Assembly: GCA_963678675.1 (NCBI GenBank)
Contig: OY783197.1
Coordinates: forward strand, 19,693,444 to 19,757,443
Length of the DNA stretch: 64,000 nt
DNA from: Xiphydria camelus
Taxonomy: Eukaryota; Arthropoda; Insecta; Hymenoptera; Xiphydriidae
Direction: 5' to 3'
Part shown: positions 1 through 11,073 of the stretch, in pieces
How positions within the stretch are numbered: position 1 is the stretch's first letter
Layout of the letters: the number at the start of each line of letters is the position of its first letter
Program-made: the position numbers and the translations under genes
Notes under the pieces: generated by a model
What the model was told of the DNA's origin: nothing
The model's database searches: none
Seen by the model: only the letters and a program-made list of their open reading frames with translations

Positions 1-136
1 CCCGAATAATTATCGTATCACTTGTACACTTGATTTCGAGGTCACATGCATGATTTGGCAGCTACCGGGAGATCAGGGGGTCTTTCTCGAGTCACTCGTA
101 TCTTTGCGTGCACGCAACTCAGCGAAGAGACCAATC

Positions 137-252
137 AGGTTCAAGTATTCCGTTGCGGCGGGGGTCCTGATTGGTCTACTCGCTAAGAAACGTATATGCA
201 TCTTTGCGAGTAGACCAATCAGGACCCCCACCACAACGGAATACTTGATCTG
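137..252. repeat. Short foldback repeat FB1
   Basis: An arm at 137-184 (CAAGTATTCCGTTGCGGCGG, then GGTCCTGATTGG) pairs with 206-252 across about 20 bases, with only a few mismatches. Because of the palindrome both strands encode nearly the same short peptide, so the open frames here are not evidence of a gene. A third ACCAATCAGG lies just outside at about 131. Confidence 0.85.
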
Positions 253-477
253 CAACAGTTAATAGATGATTTTTATTCGCATTGGCATGTTTATGATGAT
301 ATTTGCAATGAATGTTCTACTCGGATTGAAATGAGTCGTAAGGTCAGCATCGAAGCTGTAAATGATGTAGTAATAATTACATTAAATTTATTTATGACTA
401 AGGGCGAAATTTCAGCGGTGCATGCAAAAGAATTTCTTAAAACTATTCCAACGTCTCGAGTTAATATATGTAACAAC

Positions 478-1023
478 ATATTGGGTTGGCAACTAAGTAA
501 TTGCCGATTTTCTTAATTTTTTGGTCTTAACACATTCTTTTGTTTTGTCAATATGTTCAAAGCACCTAACCTATATTGCTTCTTGTTGTATGGACTTCCA
601 CCTTTAATTTAGTAAAAAAATTATATCGATTAGTTATTTAGTTTCGTTTTTATCTTAATTTAAAAAAAGTGAAAAATCACCAGAACGAAATTTGACAAAC
701 CAATTTTGACACTGCCTTTCTTTCAAGGCTTCATTCCCGTATACGGTACATAACTTCTTGTGTGTTTGCGATGCGTTCTTACCTTTTCAGAAATAATACA
801 ATAAAATATGTCTGAAATGCGTGTCATGTTCTCCATTTTTAAATTGGGATAAAAACGAAAGTAAATAACTAATCGATACAATTTTTTTACTAAATTAAAG
901 GTGGAAGTCCAAACAATAAGAAAATAATATAAGTTACGTGGTTTGAACACGTTGACAAAGCAAAAGAATGTGCTAAGACCACCTATTGAGAAAATCGGCA
1001 ATTACTTAGTTGCCAACCCAATA
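478..1023. repeat. Long inverted repeat FB2
   Basis: An arm of about 183 bp at 478-660 pairs with 839-1023, separated by a 178 bp spacer. Shared blocks include TTGGGTTGGCAACTAAGTAA, GTGGAAGTCC-type sequence and CTTTAATTTAGTAAAAAAAT. The arms differ at scattered positions and small indels, so the repeat is older than FB3. Small frames overlap it (331-516 plus, 723-1001 minus, 943-1137 plus) but match no domain I recognise. Confidence 0.85.
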
Positions 1024-1415
1024 TATACTGTCATAAGTGGTATCTTTACATGTGATGAAACAATTCGTCATGGTCATTGGAAGAGTATACTTAGAGAGAG
1101 AGAGTTGAAGGTAAAACGTCTTCATGGATTTCTGTAGACGACCAAAATATAAGAAAAATCCGATGGCCTGTAAATTCGAAAGCGGTATATGTTTTATTTC
1201 TCCAAAATACTAAGGCAAAGTGAAAAATATAAGGGCTCTCTAGTCTATAAATCCCTTTCAAAATATTACGAGAATAAATCAAAAGTAAGTAAGTGGTTAT
1301 AATTAATTGGCTCGTATCGGTATAAAATGTGAGACTTTAATTTTGTGGTAATAGAAAGCTATTCTTCTACATGTACGTATTCTCCTCATGAATAAATTCC
1401 AAAAAGTAATGAAAT

Positions 1416-2150
1416 CCCCCAACAAAAACAGATTCTCTGTAAAAAAAAGGCGGCATGTTCATTCAGTGCTAACAAAAATTGATACCTACGTAAAATACTC
1501 TCCAAAAAAGATTTGAAATCAATTAAGATCGCCATGTTCCAGATTTATATATAAAAAGTAAAAGGCATCATTTGAAAGGAAAATTATTGTAAATCAAGTT
1601 ACTAAAAAATTCGACTAAAGAATTTATAAAAAAAAATTTAATAAAAAAGAACTTGCCGCGTTTTTTTCCTTCAAAATAAAAAATTCAGACAGAATTATAC
1701 TCGATGTTTATGCACTTATGATTTTAAATAAATTCATACACTTATGATACCACCAGTATACCGAATGTCGCACGGGAAACCAATCAGGCGGGGGCCTTTT
1801 GAATTTCTCTGAATTTGACTTCGGCAGTGCAATTTATGAATTACTCTAGCACCGTCCAAGCACTACCAATTATTCGGTATAGTGGACAAAAGATGAAAAC
1901 TTAAACGCGGCAAGTTCTTTTTTATTACAATTTTTTTTTATAAATTCTTTAGTCGAATTTTTTAGTAACTTGATTTACAATAATTTTCCTTTCAAATGAT
2001 GCCTTTTACTTTTTATATATAAATCTGGAACATGGCGATCTTAATTGATTTCAAATCTTTTTTGGAGAGTATTTTACGTAGGTATCAATTTTTGTTAGCA
2101 CTGAATGAACATGCCGCCTTTTTTTTTACAGAGAATCTGTTTTGTGGGGG
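1416..2150. mobile_element. Near-perfect long inverted repeat FB3 (foldback element)
   Basis: An arm of about 246 bp at 1416-1663 is repeated inverted at 1903-2150, with a 239 bp spacer. I see only a few indels in homopolymer runs between arms. The outer ends read CCCCC...GGGGG followed by CAGATTCTCTGT and its complement. No clear target duplication is visible. The spacer contains a smaller palindrome around TATACCGAAT. No ORF of note is present. A foldback MITE or a recent inverted duplication are both possible. Confidence 0.88.
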
Positions 2151-2683
2151 TTTACTATATAACATAAAAGTATTATAAAATTATAAATTATAGTCACAAT
2201 AATGTGAATCGCTATGAATGATTTGCAATTCTCGAAAAGAGTTTTGAATTTATAATTTTCGCCGGCAAGATGCTCCTTTTTCGGTAGGTACATAAAAAAT
2301 GGTTTTGTGATAAATTTAAGTCGAATCTGTAGTAAATTTAATCGTTTAAGTCGCTTATAGTCATTTTAATAGAAAACCTTGTATGATATTATAAAAATTT
2401 CATAAATATGATATAAAGTTTACTACAAAAACTCTTCATAGCGTAATTACCACGATATACCGCACTGATCAAGGGCCAGCTCGAGTGTCTGACCATACTC
2501 TGTTTATTCCCCTACTCCGATATGAACGTACAGTCATCCTTGGTAGACATGTAGTGGTAACAAAAATGAAAACGTGAGTTTGTAAATCATGTTCTCCAAC
2601 ATCCACGCGTTAACTATATTATAAAACAGAAAAATAAAAATACGATGAAGTTATCCTGCATATAAGGAGCATTAAACGCGGCG

Positions 2684-3340
2684 CCTAAACATGACTACCG
2701 TTCGTACACCTCCGCTATGCCAGTTGCCTACTCACGCTTCAGCCGCGCAGCCCAAAGCGCGCCAGTGGTGAGACTAAAGGCCATCGCACGTAACTTCTCG
2801 TGACTAGCAAATGGTTAGAGTAATCGCCCTGATCGTCAATGCGAGCGGTAAGGGTCTGGCTGACCAATCGGAACCTTTACTGCTACTGGTTGCCACTTAC
2901 AGCAAACGCCGCGTTACCGCGCCGGTTCGATCGCCAGTAAATGCGGTTTTCTCCACACTTATGTACCTCTGCTCGCCCGTAGCGCAGATGCACGCCGGAC
3001 GATATGCCATACTTTTATCGGCTGTATTCGTCCTGCAGCTTGCTCGTTACAACGGCAAATTACCCATGAGGGTACTCCGAAGCGCGCGCGACATTGCACC
3101 TGTGTACCAGATACGGTGCAGGCATCGGGGGCATTCCGCGCCGCTCATTTATATCCGAATGATTACCATAACTCGTGTCGGACGGGTGCGCCTGCCCACG
3201 CGTCGTACAACGGGGAACATTAATGACGTAACACGGGGACCCGTTACATAAGCTGCGCTTCTTCGCGTCCTGAAACGTGACTACGGATGCGCTTAAGCGC
3301 ATATCGACGTAACGACGTTGGAATAAATGCGACACGCGAG
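2684..3340. other. Compositionally distinct block, origin unknown
   Basis: Balanced, roughly 50-55% GC sequence lies between AT-rich flanks. It has an open frame of 146 codons on plus (2811-3251) and one of 91 codons on minus (3060-3335). Neither contains a domain I recognise. The edges carry weak similarity (ATTAAACGCGG left, rough complement right near 3393-3405) that is not convincing as terminal repeats. It could be a decayed retroelement, an exon of an unknown gene or a transferred fragment. Confidence 0.4.
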
Positions 3341-3444
3341 GCGAGAAACGACTTTGTTAAATCGACACGTGACACGCTTCGCCACAGTTTGGTTTAACGC
3401 TAATGTTTTTTTATTGCAGCTCTGAAAAATTTGGACAACATTCA

Positions 3445-4045
3445 TCCCGTTTTTTTCCATTTTTTATTTTCCGCCTTAGCTAAGCTTGAAAACGATATTT
3501 TGAAATATAGCTCTGTGTCATCGTCCAGTAAGACTATTTCTCTCGCACTTGTTGCTTGATATAAAAGTGCACTGTAAAAAATTCTGCGGTGTAGACCCAT
3601 ATAAACCACTTTGGTGTTAATCAACAATGGGATAAAACGAGATGACACTAGATGTGGTACATGAGCCGTTCAAAACCAGAATGGTGTAAGTCACATTTCA
3701 TGTAAGCTGAGATTACTTGACTGCAATGTTATAAGTACAATTTTTAAAATCTGTCTAGATGATACAAATAGATATTTTAAATCGCACACATATCTGTTTT
3801 GTATCATCTAAATAGATTTTTCAAATTGTACTTAACTTTGCAGTCAAATAATCTCAGCTTACATGACATGTGACTTACACCATTCTGGTTTTCAACGGCT
3901 CACATATAGGTCCATACCGGTGAAATGGTGTTAAAAATTAACATCATTTTTTTACTGTACGTGTCTCTCTGGCTTTCAATGAATAATTATTTTTTCGGAT
4001 CGTTTCTTTTTCGTTTGTCATTGAATATGCATACGGATTACAAAG
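3445..4045 (+). repeat. Dispersed repeat R6, copy 1, interrupted
   Basis: The left part (3445-3570: GAAAACGATATTTTGAAATA, then TCTCTCGCACTTGTTGCTTG) and right part (3961-4045: GTGTCTCTCTGG, then CATTGAATATGCATACGGAT) match the uninterrupted copies at 58330 and 62310. A MITE (3571-3960) separates them. Other copies are at 30255, 31495, 40890, 58330 and 62310. The family type is unknown. Confidence 0.8.
3571..3960. mobile_element. MITE-O inserted in R6
   Basis: The ends are ACTGTAAAAAA and TTTTTTACTGT. Internal arms 3662-3770 and 3795-3902 form a long hairpin (AGCCGTTCAAAACCAGAATG paired with its near complement). The left arm carries roughly 60 extra bases relative to the right. Boundaries come from comparison with R6 copies that lack it. 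Confidence 0.75.
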
Positions 4046-4576
4046 TAAATTAAAAAATTCACAGATTTCGCAATCCTTGCAACTATCGGGGACATTGAAA
4101 ATGATACGAAAAATATATAAATGATATTGTTATTAACTATGTATTACAATGCAAAAAAGATATATAATCATATATAATACCGCATATTGTATATTTACCG
4201 CGATATTGTAAAGTAATTTTTTTTGTTTTACGAATAGGTACACAATGAACAGAAAATATATAAACTATTACAATATATCCTACATTAGGGTGGCACATCA
4301 GATTATATTAGTTTATCATGTTTTAAGAATCATCACCAAAGATCAGAGCGATACAAATTTTCCTAAAGGTCGCTCACGAATTTTGAAAATTTCAAAAAAT
4401 CGATTTTTTAAAAATTAATTTTATTTTTCTTCCTACTTCGAATACAACATACATCTCTAATACTAATCGGATATAAAATTACTCTGTTTCGTAACCCTTA
4501 TTTTCTATATAATCCTCAAACTCAATATCCTCTCGTCGCTATCGTAAATGATGTCATCATTTTCAGCTCCGAATTA

Positions 4577-4710
4577 TCCTCCTCCCCCGGAGGAGGAGTG
4601 GGGAGGAAAGGTGAAGGAGGGGCAGGAAAGAGGAAGGAGGTGAAGGAGGAAAGGGGGATAAAATGGGGTGGGGAGGAAGGGGAATGGGGAGGGCAGCGGC
4701 GGTGGCGCAA
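4577..4710 (+). other. Purine-rich G/A tract
   Basis: About 130 bases are almost entirely G and A on the plus strand, with repeated GGAGG and GGGGA runs, opening with a palindromic CCTCC...GGAGG. Such tracts can form triplex or quadruplex DNA. The overlapping open frames on both strands are low-complexity artefacts. Confidence 0.7.
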
Positions 4711-4775
4711 TGACCGGTTGGTGGAGGACGGAGTTTTGAGTCGATCCGATGAAAATCTTCGGAATTGGAATCTCG

Positions 4776-4967
4776 ACCACCGTATCCGATGTATTTTTTT
4801 ACGCTGATTCCGAAAAGCACGGTTACTAGGTCGATATCTCAAAGGAAATATAAAATAACGCTGATTTTCGGAAAATCATCGATATCTCGGTGTTCGCTTG
4901 AGATTTCCTCAATAAATCTATCAGTTTCGGAATCAGCGCGAAAAAATACATAAGATAGGGTGGTCCC
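4776..4967. mobile_element. Short MITE with about 40 bp terminal inverted repeats
   Basis: The left end GACCACCGTATCCGATGTAT continues to GCTGATTCCGAAAA. The right end at 4925-4967 is its near complement (TTCGGAATCAGCG...GGTGGTC). A second internal pair (ATCGATATCTC near 4840 and 4885) extends the symmetry. No coding capacity. Confidence 0.75.
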
Positions 4968-5566
4968 GCGTAGCTGCTCACCACCCGTACCACTACATAG
5001 TACCATCACCCGTACCCACACTCAGTCTACTACATACACACGGTTGAGAGCGCTAGAGTGAAGGCTTTCCGGTGGCGCACACACGAGAGCGCTAGAGTAG
5101 GGAGGGCGACATATCCGTCTTAAACTGGCTCGTCGAAAACCTAGAAATGTCCCCCCATATACGGGAACATAAACATTTTCAATGTTAAAATATGAACACG
5201 TTTCTCATGTGAAGACAGAATTCGTATTCGTCGATTCGAGCAAGCCACCCTCTCGGTTCTTCGTGGTACCAAGGCAAACGGAACGGGACACACTCTTCTA
5301 GCACTAAAAACGGGACACGCGAATACGGACCGCGATGTCACACACGTGTATAGTTACAACGCGCGTCCAACCGGGAACACCAATCGAGGGCTTCCGTTGG
5401 ACCGCAGGGTTTCGGTCGCGCTCTCCGCTCCTCGTCGACTGACTAAAGTTATTTAATGAACGAACAACGCGAGGCGTCTCAACGGCTCGCGCACCACCCG
5501 TTCCTTCTCATCAGAGAGGTTTCTCGCAACGAGGTTTCGCCAACTTCCTGAATCCGCGGAAGCTCC

Positions 5567-5580
5567 CCCCCCCCCCCCCG
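5567..5580 (+). repeat. Poly-C run
   Basis: An uninterrupted run of about 14 C sits in a CpG-rich block. It is likely length-variable and a possible sequencing weak point. Confidence 0.8.
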
Positions 5581-6438
5581 GCCTTACCGAGTCCTGCCAT
5601 TTGTTGGCTGCTCGTTGGCCTCCGCACGAGCTGGCCGAAACTCCCCTAATCTAATTTACTCGCTCGATGGCAAAGCATATATATAATACACGCGCGCGGC
5701 CACCGGGTCCCGCAGGTGTGTATGTAGCGTTGAAGAGCGGCTGGATGGACCGCGCATCAACTGCGCCGGGGAGTTTAATTTGGCAAAATAATAATAGTTT
5801 CCACGCGAGGACGCCTCGGGGAAAGCTGCTGGCGGAAGAGCGAGAAGAGAGGGACCCTCGGGAGGGGGTGGGAAGGGCCGACGCGACGTTGTCTCGACGG
5901 ACGGTTTATCGCGATATTATACGCGCGATTAACCCGTCGATCCCCCGGCTGTTACGGGAAGGGAGGCGCGTATCAGTTGTGCGTACTCCGAGTGCCATAT
6001 AGTGGTCCTTATACATCCTCCGCCCTCCCTTGTGTTCATCATGCAAGTTCGCGGAACAACACACTTCGGGGAATGCTATCTTTATCTCGCGAACGGGTGG
6101 GTGTTACACTTCACCCTTCGCTTCGGTCTTATTGTAAGTATGCCATAAGTTTCGACGGTGATACGGAGTAATTTGCATGCGCTCGCTGCGTGTAAACTAC
6201 GGTATTAATTATAAGTACGGATCTTATGGTAATGGAGACTTTCGCGGTGGAGGGTGTTTGGGGGTTTCTCGCTCCGTTGGTTTCTTCTCGGTCCAACTGG
6301 ATTCTTTTGCCGTTTGTTGTCATTCCATTCGTGGTTAAAAGTATTTTGCGAAGTTCGTGAGGACCGCACCGAGACGACAATTTATTAGTGGTTAATAAAT
6401 GTAATTTCAAATATGGCGTAATAAAGGTTTCGTTAGAA

Positions 6439-6617
6439 CGAGAAAATATAAGTTAATTATGAAAATGTTTATTTCATGCAAATGATTGCCTCAAAGGATC
6501 TAATTGTGCAAATAAATATTGTAATAATTAATGAATATTTACTTGGCCCGATAAAATGTTTATCTCGCCATATTCAAATAAACATTTATTAAGTACAAGT
6601 AAACTGTTTTCTCGGTG
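6439..6617. mobile_element. MITE-B, copy 1
   Basis: It ends AAACTGTTTTCTCGGTG with internal AATAAACATTTATTAAGTAC and TTACTTGG..CCGA..AAATGTTTAT. It matches copies at 26057 and 45624. The left end is more eroded. Confidence 0.7.
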
Positions 6618-7194
6618 CATCCACGCGATTAATCGGGCTATAGTTTGTTGAATTAGTAAAAATCAATTTCACTTTGGCGAATCACGAACATTATGAATTC
6701 CCTTTCCTCCATGGAAAAAATAAATCGCAGCATTTACAAAATTTGTGGTATAATAAATTTCGGAAAAAGGCCACTTTATTGTTACGATAACTTGAATTTT
6801 AGTAAAAATTAAAGTAAAACTTGTAGAAGTTTCCAGCGTTGCTGTAATTTTGACTGAAATTGTAGTTATTGAAACATTAAATTGGCCTTGTTCCAAAATT
6901 CACCACGGACTTTGTAAATACTACGATTCATTTTTTTTTGTAACCTCCCGACTCCTCTCATTTTTTATTTATCGCTTCCTTTCGCCCGTATATACCACCG
7001 ATACTTACATCTGTTCTAATAACGTATCCCAGAAACGTTGTCCCGAAAGGATCGTAACTCGGGCAGTTATTACGCCGACGTCTAAGGAGTCGTAAAGAGG
7101 GGATGAGAGAGGGCTTCGAATCCCGCCACAACGCTAGGTATGACAGCGAGCGACGGGCATTGTATATACTTTACATTTTCCACACGTAACTCGC

Positions 7195-7745
7195 AGGCCG
7201 TAAAGTTGCTCGTCGCGCGAGGGTGTAATAATAATACGGAATTGTAACTTTTCACAATTGTCCGCGGTGAAAACGTACGTATTTTCGAGGGGGATCGGTC
7301 GCGCCTTTCAGGGATTTTGAAGTATGTACAACGGTATACGGAAAACAAAATTCCTCGTTGAAATTAATTATTTTAATTTTCACTCGGACTATATTTAGTG
7401 TCAAAATCTGGCATCGATATCTGTGGCGTATAAACATTTTAAATTGACATGCGCTTATGAATATCTATATTCTTTTTTATTTGTAAACTGTCAATTTATG
7501 ATAATACCATTTCCTTGCAATATTTCGGTCTTTGAAAATAACTGGACGCCGTCGTCGGTTACACGATCGACGATAAAGGGATGAATCGTGATTTAAGTGG
7601 CGCGGTGCGTGTTGAAAATATCGACGTGCCCTTCCGCCGCGAGGTACTTTATTATGATTGTCGTTTTCTAATCCTAACTGATGGCTCGTAAAGTTAGCCG
7701 ACGCGAGGGTGCAATAACGAGGAATAGTAACTCTACGCGCCAATT
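7195..7745 (+). repeat. Diverged direct repeat pair (about 55 bp units)
   Basis: CGTAAAGTT...CGCGAGGGTG.AATAA at 7199-7255 recurs at 7688-7743 with substitutions. It may be an old local duplication. Between them I see no gene. Confidence 0.5.
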
Positions 7746-7809
7746 CTCGAACAAATTTTGCTAGAAGTTGGCACAACGCGATTATGATCGCGTCGCTTAA
7801 ACATTCATA

Positions 7810-8075
7810 CACAGATAAAAAGAATTAGTTGGACCTACTGAAAATTATTTGCGGGATCGCAAGTAATTGTTTATTTAGATCAGTGAAATCTTTTAATACA
7901 TCAATCTGATATTTCTCCATTGGAATCGTATGGAATCTGTAGGTATGTGATTGCAAGAAAGAAATATCTTATTAATATATGAAAAGAAAAGATTGAATTA
8001 ATGTACCTAAATAAATAATTATTGGCGACCCCGCGAGTAATTTTTAATAGACCCAATTAATTCTTTTTCTCTGTG
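7810..8075. mobile_element. MITE-C, copy 1
   Basis: The terminal repeats begin CACAGATAAAAAGAATTAG and end AATTAATTCTTTTTCTCTGTG, extending about 55 bp inward (TTGCGGGATCGCAAGTAATT). TA flanks both sides (7808-7809, 8076-8077), as in Tc1/mariner-type elements. A second copy is at 23100-23341. Confidence 0.85.
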
Positions 8076-10097
8076 TAGGTCAGTATAGCGAAGGTTTCGT
8101 GTACGTACGTAGATAAACAAAATGGTAGATTTGACTAAATTGGCGGTCACGGGCGGGGGAACATCAATTTAGTTACGTGAATTAAATAATTTGGTTGTAA
8201 TGATTTGAAATTGTTTGGCGAAAACAAGCTGCAATCGAGTCTAGCAAATTATTAGACCTTTACACGAAGGGGACTTTTCTGTTTAAATCATTCGATGGTA
8301 AAATTCTACAAAGACAATTCCTTCTCTCAATCAACTAAATACTTTCCCCGAGTCGCCCATAGAAACCACAAAATATTTTCCGCATTCTGCCTCCCCCTCC
8401 ACAAGCCGGCCGGCTTTCTCTTAATTCTCCGGTCCGAAGTTATTTCCTCATCGAACTCGGCCAACAGTACAGTGCACGTGGAAGACTCAGGTATTTTGCC
8501 TACCGTGCTATGCGCGAAGTACGGAGAAAGTTTGAAGTGGATTACTAAAATTGCTGGATTGAGTTTGCGGGGCAAAATATTTCAATCTCTCTCACTATCC
8601 CACCCCTCCCGGGGAAGACGCGAAAGGAGAAGATATATAAGGAGAGCACCTCATCCGCGAGCGCTGCTCGTTTTCCTCTTCGTCGACGCGAGGGTGGATC
8701 CTTTTGTTTCCCGCTATAAATCAATATCCGCAGATTGCAGTTATCGCCGGGGCGCGGGAGAGAATGGAATGGCAGAGATTGAACCGGGGGTATAGGATTT
8801 TTCGCGAATCTCGGAGGGGCAAAGGGACGATTCGGAGGGGCGGAGTGGAGAAGTTAATCTAATAATATTTTTGGAAACAACTAAGGCTCTTTCATGTAGT
8901 AACAAAGAATGCAAATATGTCGCGTTTGTATTCAGATTCTGGAAGGAACTAGATAGAATAAATAAATATATTAAGTATTAAAAATGGTAGGAAATAAGGA
9001 GCATTTTGGATACGTTATGCTTTTTAATTTCTGGAAAGGCAAGAATGCTTCGCACACGTAAAAGGAGATATGTGATGTGTACGGTGAGGGTGGCGTTAAC
9101 GATTCCACGTGCCGTAAGTAGTTCAGAAAGTTTTGTGACAAAAATTTTAATACCTAACAAAGTTTAAAAAACTCAACCAAATACACCATTTTTCCCCCCA
9201 AAATTCTTCGAAACACTTACTTTCAAACGACATCAAAACTTGATGTCGACATACCGTTGGAAACAGGCCGAATCTTTGCGACAACTCAATATAAGCAAAT
9301 AAACGACGAATTAACGAGAGGGATGGAAAATGGATTTCCTCGTTTTTCCCTTATTTTGAGCAAACTATTTCAGCGTCGAGAGGTAACACAGCGTAATTTT
9401 CAGTTTCAAAACCCCCCATCACCCCTTCCCCCGCCTAATAATGGTCCGCCTGGGAACTCGAGGCCGGTTCTAATCCGAACCTGTCCCGGACAGTTTCGCG
9501 CGACGACGCGCGAGTCTTGATTAATTCGGAGAGATGGCCATAATCCAACGAGGCGAGAAAGAACCGAGCCATTCATCACCTGTGCGAGAAGGGGCGCAGC
9601 GGGCTGAGCTTGGACGCGTCTTCCTCGCAGCACGTGTCACGCGGGGAACTAATCTGCGGTTCCTGGGAAGCGCGTGTGGGGCTCCACACAGGGGCTCGTT
9701 GTTCTCGTCTGTGCGTATAGGAAGCCTCGGGATTAGTGCATGGCTGGGTTGACGATTTAATTGCAAGTCCGTCTGACCGGAGAGAGAACCTTCATCCGGG
9801 AGAAGACCGAAGGCACGGTGGGTGAAGTAGGGAGGGCGTCGAGAGGGTGAAAGAGGAGGAATCGGGTACCCCGACGCACGCGGGATTGTATCAATCCTTA
9901 ATGCCAGCTGGTCTCGATGAGCTTGTCGAGGCTTCGTGTAAGTTTAATTGGATCGTGGAATTCATTCTTATGTAGGGGTTGTATTTTTTTTTTTCATATC
10001 GAAGGATGGGTTTTTGTAGAATGGACATATAGGTTTTGTTTAAATGGCTTGATTTTATCGCAGGATCTTTCGACCTGGGAATGTATTATAACACTCG

Positions 10098-10350
10098 CAC
10101 TCAGGGAAAATGTCTAGTTGAATACGAACCTAATAGAACAATTTATTTGATATGTAATAGGAATTTATTCGTATTGAACAAAAGTCTATTTAAATTAAAT
10201 AAATCTTTTACTAGGTTTGTACTTGATTGAAAAGGTATGCAAAACACTTATTTAATTCAAATAGACTTTCCTATTTATCTATAGAAATTGCTATTTATTT
10301 CATAAATTTCTCTATTAGGTTCGTATTCAATTAGACGCACTCTCTCTCAG
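10098..10350. mobile_element. MITE-D, copy 1
   Basis: The ends carry GAATACGAACCTAATAGA and its inverse, with subterminal GAACAAAAGTCTATTT repeats in both orientations. Copies at 38040 and 60083 share the layout. Confidence 0.75.
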
Positions 10351-10901
10351 GATTCTTATTAGAAGTGCAGGGCCAGGGTTCATGGTTTGGATCCTAACGG
10401 GATCCCATATCAGGCTTCTTGTTATGGCAGGCGCCGTCATTAGTTCACGAAATACCTGCAAAATCAACCCAGCCTCCGATAGAAATTTGATCAGGATATT
10501 CCTGTTAAGGAAACGTAACCCTTCCTCTAACAAGTTCCCGCACGGGATGTGGGGTAATGGCTTTGGCCTAAGTATTTGATTACCAACGACTTCGTAAGAA
10601 CTTACAACTTATGACTCTCGCGGCGGATTAAGATTTTCGTTCAGCATTACGAATCCAGAAATTTTTATTTATATTACACTAATGCTTTAATTGGTAGCAA
10701 CTAAAATACTGTTCCTTTGAAATAATTGCAGCACCAAATTCCTAGCGCACAACAATAGTCCCATTTGAGATAATTTATGGATTACCGTAACAGAAAAAAC
10801 TAGTCAATGGTTTCCTTAGTAGTTACTAAACAGATTAATTGAATTGCAAGCACATCAACTATACGGCGCAACTTTGGACGATATATCGACGCTCGCAAAT
10901 A

Positions 10902-11073
10902 CACGGAAACAAAAAAAAATTTAGCTGATCCAGCTATATTTCTGGCTGCCTCAGACATTATTTGGTGACAACTAGAAAAATATTGCTAGCGTAGCAAGAA
11001 TTCTTGCTATTGCGAAGAAAATTATCGCTGCAATTACTATAATTTTTTAGTTGTGGCCAAATTTTTTTGAGTG
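10902..11073. mobile_element. MITE-I, copy 1, inserted in a palindrome arm
   Basis: CACGGAAACAAAAAAAAATT...AATTTTTTTGAGTG is flanked by TA on both sides (10900-10901, 11074-11075). It shares most of its sequence with the inverted copy at 41766-41933, for example AGCAAGAATTCTTGCTA in the centre. The flanks GATATATCGACGCTCGC and AGAACATCGTATCTC pair with a single continuous stretch at 11283-11327, which shows the site without the element. Confidence 0.88.

Noticed and set aside
8295..8795. 166-codon plus-strand frame
   Set aside because: It overlaps an opposite-strand frame, is low in recognisable motifs, and starts in AT-rich sequence that turns GC-rich. Chance frame.
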